Shown piece by piece: positions 51,618 to 60,489 of a stretch of 64,000 nt of DNA. A program made the position numbers and the translations under genes. Source of the DNA: Achromobacter anxifer (GTDB taxonomy: Bacteria; Pseudomonadota; Gammaproteobacteria; Burkholderiales; Burkholderiaceae_B). The DNA lies in contig NZ_CAHLAR010000001.1 in the NCBI RefSeq assembly GCF_903652925.1, positions 496,001-560,000 of the forward strand, in the 5' to 3' direction. Position 1 is the stretch's first letter. Each line of letters starts with the position of its first letter. Under the pieces are notes generated by a model. The model saw only the letters and a program-made list of their open reading frames with translations, ran no database searches and had not been told where the DNA came from.

Positions 51618-53447
51618 ATGGAAAAGAAAGATCAATGGAACATTGGCTACTGGATCGTCGCCGGCCTGTTGCTGCTGACGCTGCAGAACTACTGGCAGGC
51701 GGCCAAGACCGTCGAGCCCGTGCCCTACAGCGAATTCGAGAAGGCGCTGGCCGAGGGGCGCGTCGCCGAAGTGCTGGTGTCGGACCGCACGGTCACCGGG
51801 CGCCTGAAATCGCCGGACAGCCGGGGCAAGACCACCATCGTGGCCACCCGTGTCGAACCCGACCTGGCCGAGCGGCTGTCCAAGTACGACGTGCCCTATG
51901 CGCGGGTGGTGGAAAGCACCTGGCTGCGTGATGTGCTCTCCTGGATTCTGCCGGCCGTGGCCTTCTTCGGCGTCTGGTTCTTCCTGTTCCGTCGCTTCGC
52001 CGAGAAGCAGGGCATGGGCGGTTTCCTGAGCATCGGCAAGAGCCGCGCCAAGGTGTTCATGGAGAAGAACACCGGCGTCACCTTTGCCGATGTCGCGGGT
52101 GTGGATGAAGCCAAGGCCGAGCTGGTCGAGATCGTCGATTTTCTGAAGAACCCGCAGGACTACGGTCGTCTCGGCGCGCGCGTCCCGAAAGGTGTGTTGC
52201 TGGTTGGCCCGCCCGGCACGGGCAAGACCCTGCTGGCCAAGGCCGTGGCGGGCGAGGCCGGGGTGCCGTTCTTCTCCATCTCCGGCTCGGAGTTCGTCGA
52301 GATGTTCGTCGGCGTGGGGGCGGCGCGCGTGCGCGACCTGTTCGAGCAGGCCCGCGGGCAGGCGCCGGCCATCATCTTCATCGACGAGCTCGATGCGCTG
52401 GGCCGCGCGCGCGGCGTCGGCGGCCCCATCGGCGGCCACGACGAGCGCGAGCAGACCCTCAACCAGCTGCTCACGGAGATGGACGGCTTCGACAGCTCGG
52501 TCGGGCTGATCATCCTCGCCGCCACCAACCGCCCCGAAATCCTCGACCAGGCGCTGCTGCGCGCCGGTCGCTTCGACCGTCAGGTGCTGGTGGACCGGCC
52601 CGACAAGAAGGGACGGCTGGACATCCTGAAGGTGCACGTCAAGAAGGTTACCCTGGCCAGTGATGTCGATCTCGAACAAGTCGCGGCGTTGACGACCGGC
52701 TTTTCTGGTGCCGACCTAGCCAACCTGGTTAACGAAGCGGCGCTGGCTGCCACCCGGCGCAAAGCCCGTGCGGTCGAGCTGCAGGACTTCACTGCAGCGA
52801 TCGAGCGCATCGTCGCCGGCTTGGAGAAGCGCAACCGTGTCCTCAACCCGAAGGAGCGCGAGACGGTGGCCTATCACGAGATGGGCCATGCCTTGGTGGC
52901 GCTGGCGCTACCAGGCGCAGACCCGGTACACAAGATATCGATCATTCCGCGCGGCATCGGCGCACTGGGCTACACGCTGCAACGCCCCACCGAGGACCGG
53001 TTCCTGATGACGCGCGCCGATCTGGAGCACAAGATCGCCGTACTGTTGGGCGGGCGCGCCGCAGAGAAGTTGGTGTTTGGCGAACTGTCGACCGGTGCCG
53101 CAGACGATCTGGCGCGAGCCACCGACATCGCGCGCGACATGATCACCCGCTTTGGCATGGACGAGGGGCTCGGCTACATCGCGTTTGAGGCGCAGCGGCC
53201 ACGCTTTCTCGATACGCCGGAACTGGTCCACGGTGGCTGCCGGGTGGCTGAATCGACCCAGACGCGCATTGATCAGGCCGTCCGCGACATCGTGATGGGC
53301 GTGTTTGAGCGCGCCTACCGGATCCTCGACACCAACCGCGCGGTGCTGGAGCGTTGTGCGCGCGAACTGCTGGCGCGGGAAACGCTCGACGAGAACGACA
53401 TCCTTCAATTGACCCAAGGACTTATTCTAGATAGAAACGAAAAGTAG
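51618..53447 (+). CDS. ftsH: FtsH-type AAA+ zinc metalloprotease
   Basis: A 609-residue membrane protease that removes damaged membrane and cytosolic proteins. Two membrane segments (about 9-24 and 107-125) flank a small periplasmic domain. The AAA+ module has Walker A GPPGTGKT (197-204), Walker B IIFIDELD and SRH RPEILD; the zinc site is HEMGH (420-424). Start ATG 51618 has GAGGA nine bases upstream. It is the second FtsH found in tLST islands beside the host's own. Confidence 0.95.
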   Translation: MEKKDQWNIGYWIVAGLLLLTLQNYWQAAKTVEPVPYSEFEKALAEGRVAEVLVSDRTVTGRLKSPDSRGKTTIVATRVEPDLAERLSKYDVPYARVVESTWLRDVLSWILPAVAFFGVWFFLFRRFAEKQGMGGFLSIGKSRAKVFMEKNTGVTFADVAGVDEAKAELVEIVDFLKNPQDYGRLGARVPKGVLLVGPPGTGKTLLAKAVAGEAGVPFFSISGSEFVEMFVGVGAARVRDLFEQARGQAPAIIFIDELDALGRARGVGGPIGGHDEREQTLNQLLTEMDGFDSSVGLIILAATNRPEILDQALLRAGRFDRQVLVDRPDKKGRLDILKVHVKKVTLASDVDLEQVAALTTGFSGADLANLVNEAALAATRRKARAVELQDFTAAIERIVAGLEKRNRVLNPKERETVAYHEMGHALVALALPGADPVHKISIIPRGIGALGYTLQRPTEDRFLMTRADLEHKIAVLLGGRAAEKLVFGELSTGAADDLARATDIARDMITRFGMDEGLGYIAFEAQRPRFLDTPELVHGGCRVAESTQTRIDQAVRDIVMGVFERAYRILDTNRAVLERCARELLARETLDENDILQLTQGLILDRNEK

Positions 53448-53525
53448 TAGGCGCTATTCAGAGTGAGCCGGCGGCTCTGTTCGGTGCGTCATCCAATTCG
53501 CCGGCATTGTTCAAGGAGAACCGAT

Positions 53526-53984
53526 ATGTCTGCATTGACTCCGTGGGACCCCTTCCGGGAACTGGATGAATTGCACAACCGCCTGGCGACGATGTTGGGA
53601 CGGACACCCCAGCGACAGGGCGCCCGTACCGGCAACGAAGCCATGACCACAGCGGACTGGGCACCAATGGTGGACATCAGCGAGGATGAGAACGCATTCA
53701 TCCTCAAGCTGGATCTGCCGGAGGTCCCCAAGGATGCCGTGCGCGTCAGCGCGGAAAACGGCGTGCTCACCATCAGCGGCGAGCGCAAACTGGAAAAAGA
53801 GGAGCAGGGCAAGAAGTTCCACCGCATCGAACGTGCGTATGGCCGCTTTGTGCGCAGCTTTGTCTTGCCTGACAACATTGATCCGACCAAGGTGACGGCT
53901 TCGATGAAAGACGGCGCACTGGAAGTGCGGCTTGTCAAGGCCGAGCAAGCCAAACAGAAACAGATTGAAATCTCAGTCAACTAA
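53526..53984 (+). CDS. hsp20: Small heat-shock protein Hsp20 (second)
   Basis: A 152-residue Hsp20 with the alpha-crystallin domain at about 45-140 (WAPMVDISEDENAFILKLDLP, then NGVLTISGERK) and a short Lys/Gln tail. It differs from the first Hsp20 in its shorter N-terminus, so the two may have separate clients. ATG 53526 has AAGGAG seven bases before it, set between GTTC and GAAC, which could pair and weakly close the site. Confidence 0.95.
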   Translation: MSALTPWDPFRELDELHNRLATMLGRTPQRQGARTGNEAMTTADWAPMVDISEDENAFILKLDLPEVPKDAVRVSAENGVLTISGERKLEKEEQGKKFHRIERAYGRFVRSFVLPDNIDPTKVTASMKDGALEVRLVKAEQAKQKQIEISVN

Positions 53985-54006
53985 CTTTACTTAGGAGCCC
54001 AATATC

Positions 54007-54921
54007 ATGAATATCAAACAGCCCCAATCAACCTTCTCCGCACTTGCCCTGGCGGTCGTCGTCGGACTGAGCGGACCGGCTCAGGCCCAATCGGCGGCAG
54101 GTTCTAGCCCAGGTGCTGCAGCACCCTCTGCCGCTTCCAAGGCGGCGCAGCCACAGGTAGATGACAAGGCCGCCCGGGAAGCCGAAAAAAAGCGTGCTGA
54201 GCTCACTCAGGACGCCATCACGGCGCTCACCAAGACCCAGGAGGCTTTGACACTCCTTGATGCAAAGAAGACCAAGGAGGCGCTCGCTGCGCTGGAACTG
54301 GCCAGCGGAAAGCTGGAACTGGTATTGGCACGCGACGCCAAACTTGCTTTGGCGCCGGTCAATGTACGCGTCATCACCCGCGATATCCACGCCAACGTGG
54401 AAACGGTGAAGAAAGCGGTCAAGTTGTCTCGGGAGCTGTTGGGTGATGGCGAGGTGCAAAAGGCCCGGCCCATCGTCGCCAATCTGGCCAGCGAAATCGT
54501 GATCGAAACCGACAACCTGCCGATGGCAACGTACCCGGCAGCGATCAAGTCGGCCGCACGGCTCATCGACAGCGGCAAGATCGACGACGCCAAGGCGGAA
54601 CTCGCCCGAGCACTGAACACGCTGGTGGTGACCTCGGTCGCCCTTCCTCTGCCCGTGCTACGGGCTGAAGCCGCGATGGCAAAAGCTGAAAAGCTGGCCG
54701 AGACCGACAAGCGCGATGCCAAGCAGAACGAGGAGCTCAGCACCTTGCTGTCGTCCGTGCGCACGGAGATCGAAATGGCGCAGATCCTGGGTTATGGCAA
54801 GAAGGCGGATTTCAAACCCATCTTCGATCATGTGAAGTCCATTGAGCAAAAGTCGGCTGGTGGCAAAAGCGGCAAGGGATGGTTCGACGAGTTGAAGACG
54901 CGCCTCCAAAAGCTGTTTTGA
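54007..54921 (+). CDS. yfdX1: YfdX family protein 1, exported
   Basis: A 304-residue helical protein of the YfdX family. A signal peptide (cleavage after AQA near 27) sends it to the periplasm, where YfdX proteins are thought to protect against acid and heat. The family domain covers about 60-285 and ends in GKGWFDELKTRLQKLF. It pairs with YfdX2, which has the same domain but no signal. AGGAG is nine bases upstream of the ATG. Confidence 0.93.
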   Translation: MNIKQPQSTFSALALAVVVGLSGPAQAQSAAGSSPGAAAPSAASKAAQPQVDDKAAREAEKKRAELTQDAITALTKTQEALTLLDAKKTKEALAALELASGKLELVLARDAKLALAPVNVRVITRDIHANVETVKKAVKLSRELLGDGEVQKARPIVANLASEIVIETDNLPMATYPAAIKSAARLIDSGKIDDAKAELARALNTLVVTSVALPLPVLRAEAAMAKAEKLAETDKRDAKQNEELSTLLSSVRTEIEMAQILGYGKKADFKPIFDHVKSIEQKSAGGKSGKGWFDELKTRLQKLF

Positions 54922-55023
54922 GGTGATGAAGGGGCCGACTGTTCGGTCGGTCCGTCTCGCGATGTTCGCAGTCAGCCCCAATAGATTCGCCTATTTTCAC
55001 TAACTCACACGAGGCATATCACC

Positions 55024-55911
55024 ATGAATGAGCAAACATCGAATCCCAATGCGACGAACAAAGAAATAAACGAACAGGCCGCGGTAAGCAGCCTTCCTGT
55101 CAGTCCAGAGGCCAAGGCTGAAGTCGTCACGGAGGTACAGCCTGAGGTTCAGAAAGAAACGGACTCGCAGGCGGCAGACAAACGTAAACAAGTCCTCGAT
55201 GAGGCCGTCTCGGCCTTGGCGCTGACCAAATCAGCGCTGGCCGCACTTGACGGCAAGGACGCTGCACGCGCATTGGCAACGCTGGCCGAAGTGACGGGAA
55301 AGCTGGAGCTGATCGTTGCGCGCGAACCCACGCTCGCCCTGGCCCCCGTTGATGTGCGCACCATCGTGCACGACTTGTTCGCCAACACGGAAACCATTGA
55401 GGCGATGACCGACGAGGCGCTGGATGCCCTCAAACATGGCGAGGTGCAACAGGCACGTCACGTGCTGGCTTTGCTGGCCAGTGAAATCGTGATCGCGGTC
55501 ACCAACATCCCTCTGGCGTCCTATCCCGCAGCCGTGAAGGCAGTCGTGCCGCTGATCGATCAGGGCAAGATCGAAGAAGCCAAAGCCGCGCTGCAGTCAG
55601 CGCTCAGCACGCTGGTCGAGGAGCGCAGCGTGCTTCCGCTGCCCGTCCTGCGTGCGAAGCTGCTCCTGAAGCGCGCCGAGACCTTGGTAGAAGATGGTCA
55701 GCGGAGCGAAGCGTCCAATGAGCGCCTGGAGGCATTATTGAACGAAGCGCGGCAGCAGTTGGAAATGGCAGAACTGCTGGGCTATGGAAAGAAGAAGGAC
55801 TTTGAGCCCCTGTATGCTGAACTCAAGAAAGTCAAGCAAAAGACGGCTGGGGGAGGCGGCGGAAAAGGCTGGCTCGATGAAATCAAGGCAAAACTGTCCA
55901 AGTTGTTCTGA
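55024..55911 (+). CDS. yfdX2: YfdX family protein 2, without signal peptide
   Basis: A 295-residue paralogue of YfdX1. Its polar N-terminus (NEQTSNPNATNKEINEQ) has no hydrophobic stretch, so it is predicted to stay in the cytoplasm. The domain again ends in GKGWLDEIKAKLSKLF. It follows YfdX1 by 102 bases with a weak GAGG site. A hairpin after the stop may end this transcript. Confidence 0.93.
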   Translation: MNEQTSNPNATNKEINEQAAVSSLPVSPEAKAEVVTEVQPEVQKETDSQAADKRKQVLDEAVSALALTKSALAALDGKDAARALATLAEVTGKLELIVAREPTLALAPVDVRTIVHDLFANTETIEAMTDEALDALKHGEVQQARHVLALLASEIVIAVTNIPLASYPAAVKAVVPLIDQGKIEEAKAALQSALSTLVEERSVLPLPVLRAKLLLKRAETLVEDGQRSEASNERLEALLNEARQQLEMAELLGYGKKKDFEPLYAELKKVKQKTAGGGGGKGWLDEIKAKLSKLF

Positions 55912-55930
55912 AACCCCTGGATAGGGCGTA

Positions 55931-55953
55931 AGAGGGGCGCATAGCGCCCCCTC
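55931..55953 (+). terminator. Hairpin after yfdX2
   Basis: AGAGGGGCGC-ata-GCGCCCCCTCT-type pairing (one bulge) forms a strong stem 20 bases past the stop. A T-rich run (TTGATTTTTTATTTTG) begins about 18 bases further on, so it is not an ideal terminator but may slow or end transcription before hdeD. Confidence 0.5.
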
Positions 55954-56009
55954 TCTTGTCCCATGAGTGTTTGATTTTTTATTTTGTATAGATCTTTAGG
56001 AGATATTGC

Positions 56010-56621
56010 ATGAACACAGACACCATCGCTAATTCCAATGCGGATGACCCCACCAAAGCACTGTGTTCGCTGAGCCAAAATTGGTGGCTTTTTGTGCTGC
56101 GCGGTGTCTTGGCATTGATTTTTGCAGCCCTTGCGTTCTGGATGCCACAATCGGCTCTATTGGCCATGACCATCATGTTCGGCGCATTTTCCTTGGTCAA
56201 TGGCGCTTTCAACTTGGTTGCAGCGGTGCGCCATATCCAGAAAAAAGAGCGCTGGGGCTGGCTGCTGTTCAGCGGCATTGTCGGCATACTTACCGGCGTC
56301 GTCGTCCTGGTTGCTCCTTGGGTCGCCACGATGGTCATGGCTTCTTTTTTATGGGCTAGCGTGGGGTTCTGGGCGATTTTCACCGGTGTGCTGGAAATAT
56401 CCGCCGCCGTTCGGCTGCGTCAAGAAATCAAGGGTGAAATCTGGCTTGCCTTCAGTGGACTGCTCTCGATTGTCCTTGGCGCAATCGTCTTGTGGATATT
56501 TTTTTCCCGTCCGGTCGAGTCATTCCTGGCCGCAGGCTGGCTGTTGGGCTTCTATGCGGCAGTCTATGGTGTCACGCTTTTGTTCTTGAGTTGGCGTCTT
56601 CGCAAAACGCGCCAGGGATAA
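56010..56621 (+). CDS. hdeD: HdeD family acid-resistance membrane protein
   Basis: A 203-residue protein with six hydrophobic helices, arranged as two sets of three, the usual HdeD layout. In E. coli HdeD supports acid resistance at high cell density. In tLST it is a standard member. TAGGAG is seven bases upstream of the ATG. The A+T-rich region before it has a TATAGA (55987-55992) that could serve as a -10 box. The gene's base composition is clearly lower in GC than the ICE core. Confidence 0.93.
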   Translation: MNTDTIANSNADDPTKALCSLSQNWWLFVLRGVLALIFAALAFWMPQSALLAMTIMFGAFSLVNGAFNLVAAVRHIQKKERWGWLLFSGIVGILTGVVVLVAPWVATMVMASFLWASVGFWAIFTGVLEISAAVRLRQEIKGEIWLAFSGLLSIVLGAIVLWIFFSRPVESFLAAGWLLGFYAAVYGVTLLFLSWRLRKTRQG

Positions 56622-56638
56622 GAGCGGGTCAAACTAAA

Positions 56639-56679
56639 TTCTATGGATATGAACATCCTCGATTCATACCTCCATAGAA
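56639..56679 (+). other. Long inverted repeat between hdeD and orf11
   Basis: TTCTATGGA (56639-56647) pairs perfectly with TCCATAGAA (56671-56679), and the inner ATATGAA / TTCATA extends the stem with small mismatches. It lies 22 bases upstream of the orf11 start and 18 past hdeD. With no T-tract, it could be an operator or an mRNA hairpin. Confidence 0.5.
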
Positions 56680-56700
56680 ATGACATCGAAGGAGTCATAC

Positions 56701-57846
56701 ATGCAGATGCAATATAGCTATCGAGCTATCGACAAAGAGTTTCATGAACCTTGGCAGAGAGCTTGGGGAAATGTGATCGAGCACGCCCTCAAGCCATTGC
56801 TCGACAAACACACTAAAGATTCAGTGCGACTTCAAATCGTCCTTGATCGCGACAAGACCAAGCGGCAATTTCTGGCCAGTGGCTATATGCACCTGCCCGG
56901 CAAAAAGATTGTCAGCGTTACTGCATCACATGACGAGCTGACGCCCCTCGCGCAGATGCTCGCACAGTCGTTGTTCCGTCAGGCCAAGAAGCATTTTGAC
57001 CGGCTGCATGCTCAGGATCAAATCAAGCGCAAAGCACGACGCGAGCGCTTGCGCGAGCTCAAGGTGCGGATTGCCGCAAAACCCGCGTCAGCCGCCCATG
57101 AGGCCAAAGTGACCCGAATGCCTCTACTGTCGAAACTTGAGGCTGTCGCAAGGCGTGAGCTGGCTTATCTGCGTGCCGTCGGCGATTTACCGCGCGATTA
57201 TCCGACGCTGCGCGACGTGGTGGATGAAGCGATTGTCCAAGCTGAGGTGGAATGGCAATCCGTGCCGGAAGAAAAAGCGGCTTACATCGGTCTTCTGAAG
57301 CATCTGTTCGCCGTCCTGGATCACGAAGTGGCAAACAGCCGGCAATTTGGCGAATTCGTTTCTCTGGACGCGCCGGTCGAAGCGGATGCCCAGGACGTCG
57401 CCGAGGCCATGGTGGAAGAGGAAGTCTTCGAATTTTATCAGCCCGATGACACACTCAGGCTGGCCGATATCATCGCTGACAGTCAGCATCCCGATGCCGC
57501 AACGATCGCGGAACAGGAGGAGCTAGTTGATCGGTCGAGCGAGTTCGCTTTTGCATTCGACCTACTGAAGGACATGCCGCGTTTGTGGCGGCGCATTTTT
57601 CTGCTTATCCGTGTGGACGGGCTGGATGCCAGCAGCGTCTCTGAAATCCTGCTGATTCCTGGTAAGGAAGATACTGTCCAAAGGTGGCTCGTGCAGGCCG
57701 AAGCGTTCATCGCTGCTCATTTGGAAGAGGCCGGAGTAAGCAAAGACGGGAACGATTGGCTCCAAGGCGTTGATTGGTCGGCATTGTCTGTGACCCGAAG
57801 CGAGACGGCCTCGCTGTTGTCCAAGGAGGCGAACCATGAAGAATGA
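56701..57846 (+). CDS. tLST orf11: HPF/RaiA-like domain with a sigma-70 region 4-like C-terminus
   Basis: A 381-residue cytoplasmic protein. Residues about 1-105 look like a ribosome hibernation factor (HPF/RaiA) fold: DSVRLQIVLDRDK, FLASGYMHLPGKKIVSV, a DELTPLAQMLAQSL helix and a basic tail. Residues about 285-360 look like sigma-70 region 4: FAFDLLKDMPRLWRRIFLLIR, VDGLDASSVSEILLI, DTVQRWLVQAEAFI. The start is ATG 56701, with AAGGAG six bases upstream. It overlaps trx by 11 bases. Both similarities are pattern-level and need a structure search. Confidence 0.8.
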   Translation: MQMQYSYRAIDKEFHEPWQRAWGNVIEHALKPLLDKHTKDSVRLQIVLDRDKTKRQFLASGYMHLPGKKIVSVTASHDELTPLAQMLAQSLFRQAKKHFDRLHAQDQIKRKARRERLRELKVRIAAKPASAAHEAKVTRMPLLSKLEAVARRELAYLRAVGDLPRDYPTLRDVVDEAIVQAEVEWQSVPEEKAAYIGLLKHLFAVLDHEVANSRQFGEFVSLDAPVEADAQDVAEAMVEEEVFEFYQPDDTLRLADIIADSQHPDAATIAEQEELVDRSSEFAFAFDLLKDMPRLWRRIFLLIRVDGLDASSVSEILLIPGKEDTVQRWLVQAEAFIAAHLEEAGVSKDGNDWLQGVDWSALSVTRSETASLLSKEANHEE

Positions 57847-58276
57847 TCTTCACCTCGTCTGTCCGCATTGCCAGTCCATCAACCGCGTACCGACTGCGAA
57901 GCTATCGGAACATCCCAACTGCGGCCGCTGCCAGCAGCCCTTGTTCACGGGCGAACCCATCGAGTTGACCACGGCGACGTTCTCGCGCCACGTGGAGCGC
58001 AGCGACCTGCCACTGTTGGTCGATTTCTGGGCACCTTGGTGCGGGCCGTGCAAGATGATGGCCCCGCAGTTCCAGCAAGCGGCGCGCCAGCTCGAACCCA
58101 GGATCCGGCTGGCCAAGGTCAATACCGAGGCTGAGCCCCACCTGGCCGCGCAGTTCGGTATCCGCAGCATTCCGACGCTCGCCCTGTTCCAGGGCGGACG
58201 TGAGATCGCACGCCAGGCAGGCGCCATGGGCGCGCAGGACATCGTGCGCTGGGCATCTGCACATGTGGGACGCTGA
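57836..58276 (+). CDS. trx: Thioredoxin with N-terminal zinc ribbon (Trx2-like)
   Basis: A 146-residue thioredoxin. The N-terminal zinc ribbon has two CxxC pairs (Cys9/12 and Cys29/32) and the redox site is WCGPC (68-72), the layout of E. coli Trx2, which responds to oxidative stress. The cis-Pro in SIPTLALF is present. It overlaps orf11 by 11 bases and is followed by kefB after three. Confidence 0.95.
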   Translation: MKNDLHLVCPHCQSINRVPTAKLSEHPNCGRCQQPLFTGEPIELTTATFSRHVERSDLPLLVDFWAPWCGPCKMMAPQFQQAARQLEPRIRLAKVNTEAEPHLAAQFGIRSIPTLALFQGGREIARQAGAMGAQDIVRWASAHVGR

Positions 58277-58279
58277 CCG

Positions 58280-59995
58280 ATGCAGGATTTGCTCGGCACT
58301 ACCCTGATCCTGCTGGCGGCGTGCAGCCTGGCGGCGGTGGCGACGGCGGCTTTCAGAGTACCCGCCTTGCTGGGTTACCTCGCCGTCGGCGCCTTGCTGG
58401 GCCCCACGGTCAGCGGTGTGATCGCGCCGGGAGAAGCGCTTGATTTTCTGTCCGAGCTGGGCGTGGCCCTGCTGCTGTTCATGGTTGGGCTGGAATTCTC
58501 CCTCGGGCACTTTTGGCTCACTCGCAAGACCGTACTGGTGGCTGGCAGTTTGCAGATGGTCGTTGTGGCTGCGCCACTGACCCTGGTGCTGATCGGGTTG
58601 GGTCAGCCAGCCCAGAGCGCTGCACTGCTCGGCGCTGCGGCGGCCATGTCTTCCACGGCGCTGGTCAGCCGGCAGTTGGCCGACCAAGGCGAGCTCACCA
58701 CCCGCCACGGCCGCAGCGCCATCGGCGTGCTGGTCTTTCAGGACCTGGCCAGCGTGCCCCTGCTGGCCCTGCTGGCGATCTGGGCGCGCGGCGAGTCGCC
58801 GAAGATCGAGAGCGTGCTGCTCGAAGTGTTGGGCGTGCTGATGTTGTTCGCGGCAGCGGCCCTCGCCTCCCGTCGTCTGTTGCATGGCCTGCTGGGCTGG
58901 GTGGCGCGGCAGGGCCACGAAGAATCCTTCGTGCTGGTTTCCTTGTGCGTGGTGGTGGCTGCCGCCGCTGCTGCACACGCGGTCGGCGTATCCGCCGCCC
59001 TGGGTGCGTTTTTGGCCGGCATGGTGCTGGGCGAGAGCGACGTCCGGCACCACATGGAAAACCACCTCAAACCGTTTCGCGATGTGTTGTCGGGGGTGTT
59101 CTTCGTGACTGTCGGCCTGCAGCTGGACGGAGCACAGATTCTTTCGGCACCGCTGACGGTGTTGGCGTGGCTGGCAGTGCTGGTACCGGTCAAGATCGGG
59201 CTCAACACCCTGGCCTTGCGGGCGACGCGCCTGTCCGCCCTCGATGCCTGGCGCACGGGCATAGCGTTGGGGCATGGCGGCGAGTTCGCCCTGCTGTTGT
59301 TGGGCATGGTCTTGCAGCAGCATCTGATTCCCGCGACCGTCGTACAACCCATGCTGGTTGCGCTGGTGCTCAGCATGGCCTTGGCACCGCTACTGATCCG
59401 CCATCACGATGTACTTGCCCGGTTCTTGAGCCGCACCGGTGGCGTCATTCAGCCACCCCAGGCTGAAGAAGTCGAGATCGCCGCGCAGACGGCGCGATAT
59501 CGAGACCATGTCATCGTTTGCGGCGCGGGCGAGCTTGGCCTGACAGTCAGCGAGATTCTTCGCCACGCCGGCGTGGCGCATCTGCTGCTGGAGGCGGACG
59601 CGCAGAAGGTCGAGGCCGCGAGTGCCGCCGGCGCGCCGGTGTTCCATGGCGATGCCAGTCGGCCCGATACCTTGCTGGCTGCCGGGTTGGCGCAAGCGCG
59701 TCTGGTGGTGCTGACGTTCGACCATGCCCAGCAAGCGTTGCGCATCGCCCAGGCGATTGCCGAGCGCCGTCCGGCGCTGACCTTGTGGGTGTCATGCAGA
59801 AGTACGACCGCGGCCGATGCATTTCGCGCCATGCCCAACGTGCGCGTGTACCAGCAATCCTTTGCCGCAGCTATTGGGCTGGCGGAACAGGTGATGTCGA
59901 CGCTTGGCATGTCGACCGAGCTGATTGAAGGACACATCAGCGCAATGCGCCGCCGTCTCGACAGCAGCCGTTTTCCAGGGAGTCCATCTTCATGA
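58280..59995 (+). CDS. kefB: KefB-type monovalent cation/proton antiporter
   Basis: A 571-residue CPA2 antiporter, probably K+/H+. About 12 membrane helices fill residues 1-380. The cytosolic TrkA-N domain starts near 408 with the nucleotide fold VIVCGAGELGLTVSEIL and continues to about 540. In KefB/KefC, potassium efflux with acidification protects cells from electrophiles. It overlaps psiE by four bases. Confidence 0.93.
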   Translation: MQDLLGTTLILLAACSLAAVATAAFRVPALLGYLAVGALLGPTVSGVIAPGEALDFLSELGVALLLFMVGLEFSLGHFWLTRKTVLVAGSLQMVVVAAPLTLVLIGLGQPAQSAALLGAAAAMSSTALVSRQLADQGELTTRHGRSAIGVLVFQDLASVPLLALLAIWARGESPKIESVLLEVLGVLMLFAAAALASRRLLHGLLGWVARQGHEESFVLVSLCVVVAAAAAAHAVGVSAALGAFLAGMVLGESDVRHHMENHLKPFRDVLSGVFFVTVGLQLDGAQILSAPLTVLAWLAVLVPVKIGLNTLALRATRLSALDAWRTGIALGHGGEFALLLLGMVLQQHLIPATVVQPMLVALVLSMALAPLLIRHHDVLARFLSRTGGVIQPPQAEEVEIAAQTARYRDHVIVCGAGELGLTVSEILRHAGVAHLLLEADAQKVEAASAAGAPVFHGDASRPDTLLAAGLAQARLVVLTFDHAQQALRIAQAIAERRPALTLWVSCRSTTAADAFRAMPNVRVYQQSFAAAIGLAEQVMSTLGMSTELIEGHISAMRRRLDSSRFPGSPSS

Positions 59996-60489
59996 AATCA
60001 ACACGCCTCAACCCATTTCAGGTCTTGCGTGACCAATGGGCCATCATGAGTTTTTACGAGCGCTTCGAGCAGGTCGTCGCCCTCGTTCTGTCGGCAGTAA
60101 TTGCCGTCATCATCGTGGTGTCGCTGTTCCAGCTCATCGCCATCGTCTTCACGCTGCTGGTCCTCGATGCCTTCAATCCCCTGGATCACAAGGTATTCCA
60201 GAGTGTGTTCGGCATGATCATGACGCTCTTGATCGCGATGGAGTTCAAGCATTCCATCGTGCGCGTGGCGCTGCGTCGGGACAGCATCATCCAGGTCAAG
60301 ACCGTGATACTCATCGGCCTGATCGCGCTGGCGCGCAAGTTCGTGATCCTTGACCCCGAGGCGAGCCCCGCAAAGATAGCCGCGCTGGCAGGCGCCACGC
60401 TGGCTCTGGGTGCGACCTACTGGCTGCTGCGCGAGCGCGGCGACCGCGCCGCCGCGACCTCTGAGCATGACCCGTCATCATCCCAGTGA
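59992..60489 (+). CDS. psiE: PsiE-family membrane protein
   Basis: A 165-residue protein with four hydrophobic segments (about 27-47, 48-60, 68-85, 98-115) and a FEQVVALVLSAVIAVIIVVS first helix, as in phosphate-starvation-inducible PsiE. Its function is unknown. It overlaps kefB by four bases and the M48 peptidase gene by 23. Confidence 0.88.
   Translation: MKSTRLNPFQVLRDQWAIMSFYERFEQVVALVLSAVIAVIIVVSLFQLIAIVFTLLVLDAFNPLDHKVFQSVFGMIMTLLIAMEFKHSIVRVALRRDSIIQVKTVILIGLIALARKFVILDPEASPAKIAALAGATLALGATYWLLRERGDRAAATSEHDPSSSQ

Noticed and set aside
53448-53525. A ROSE-type RNA thermometer before the second hsp20
   Set aside because: The leader can fold (GCCGGCG/CGCCGGC), but no U-rich strand pairs with AAGGAG in the ROSE or fourU manner; only a four-base GTTC/GAAC closure is seen.
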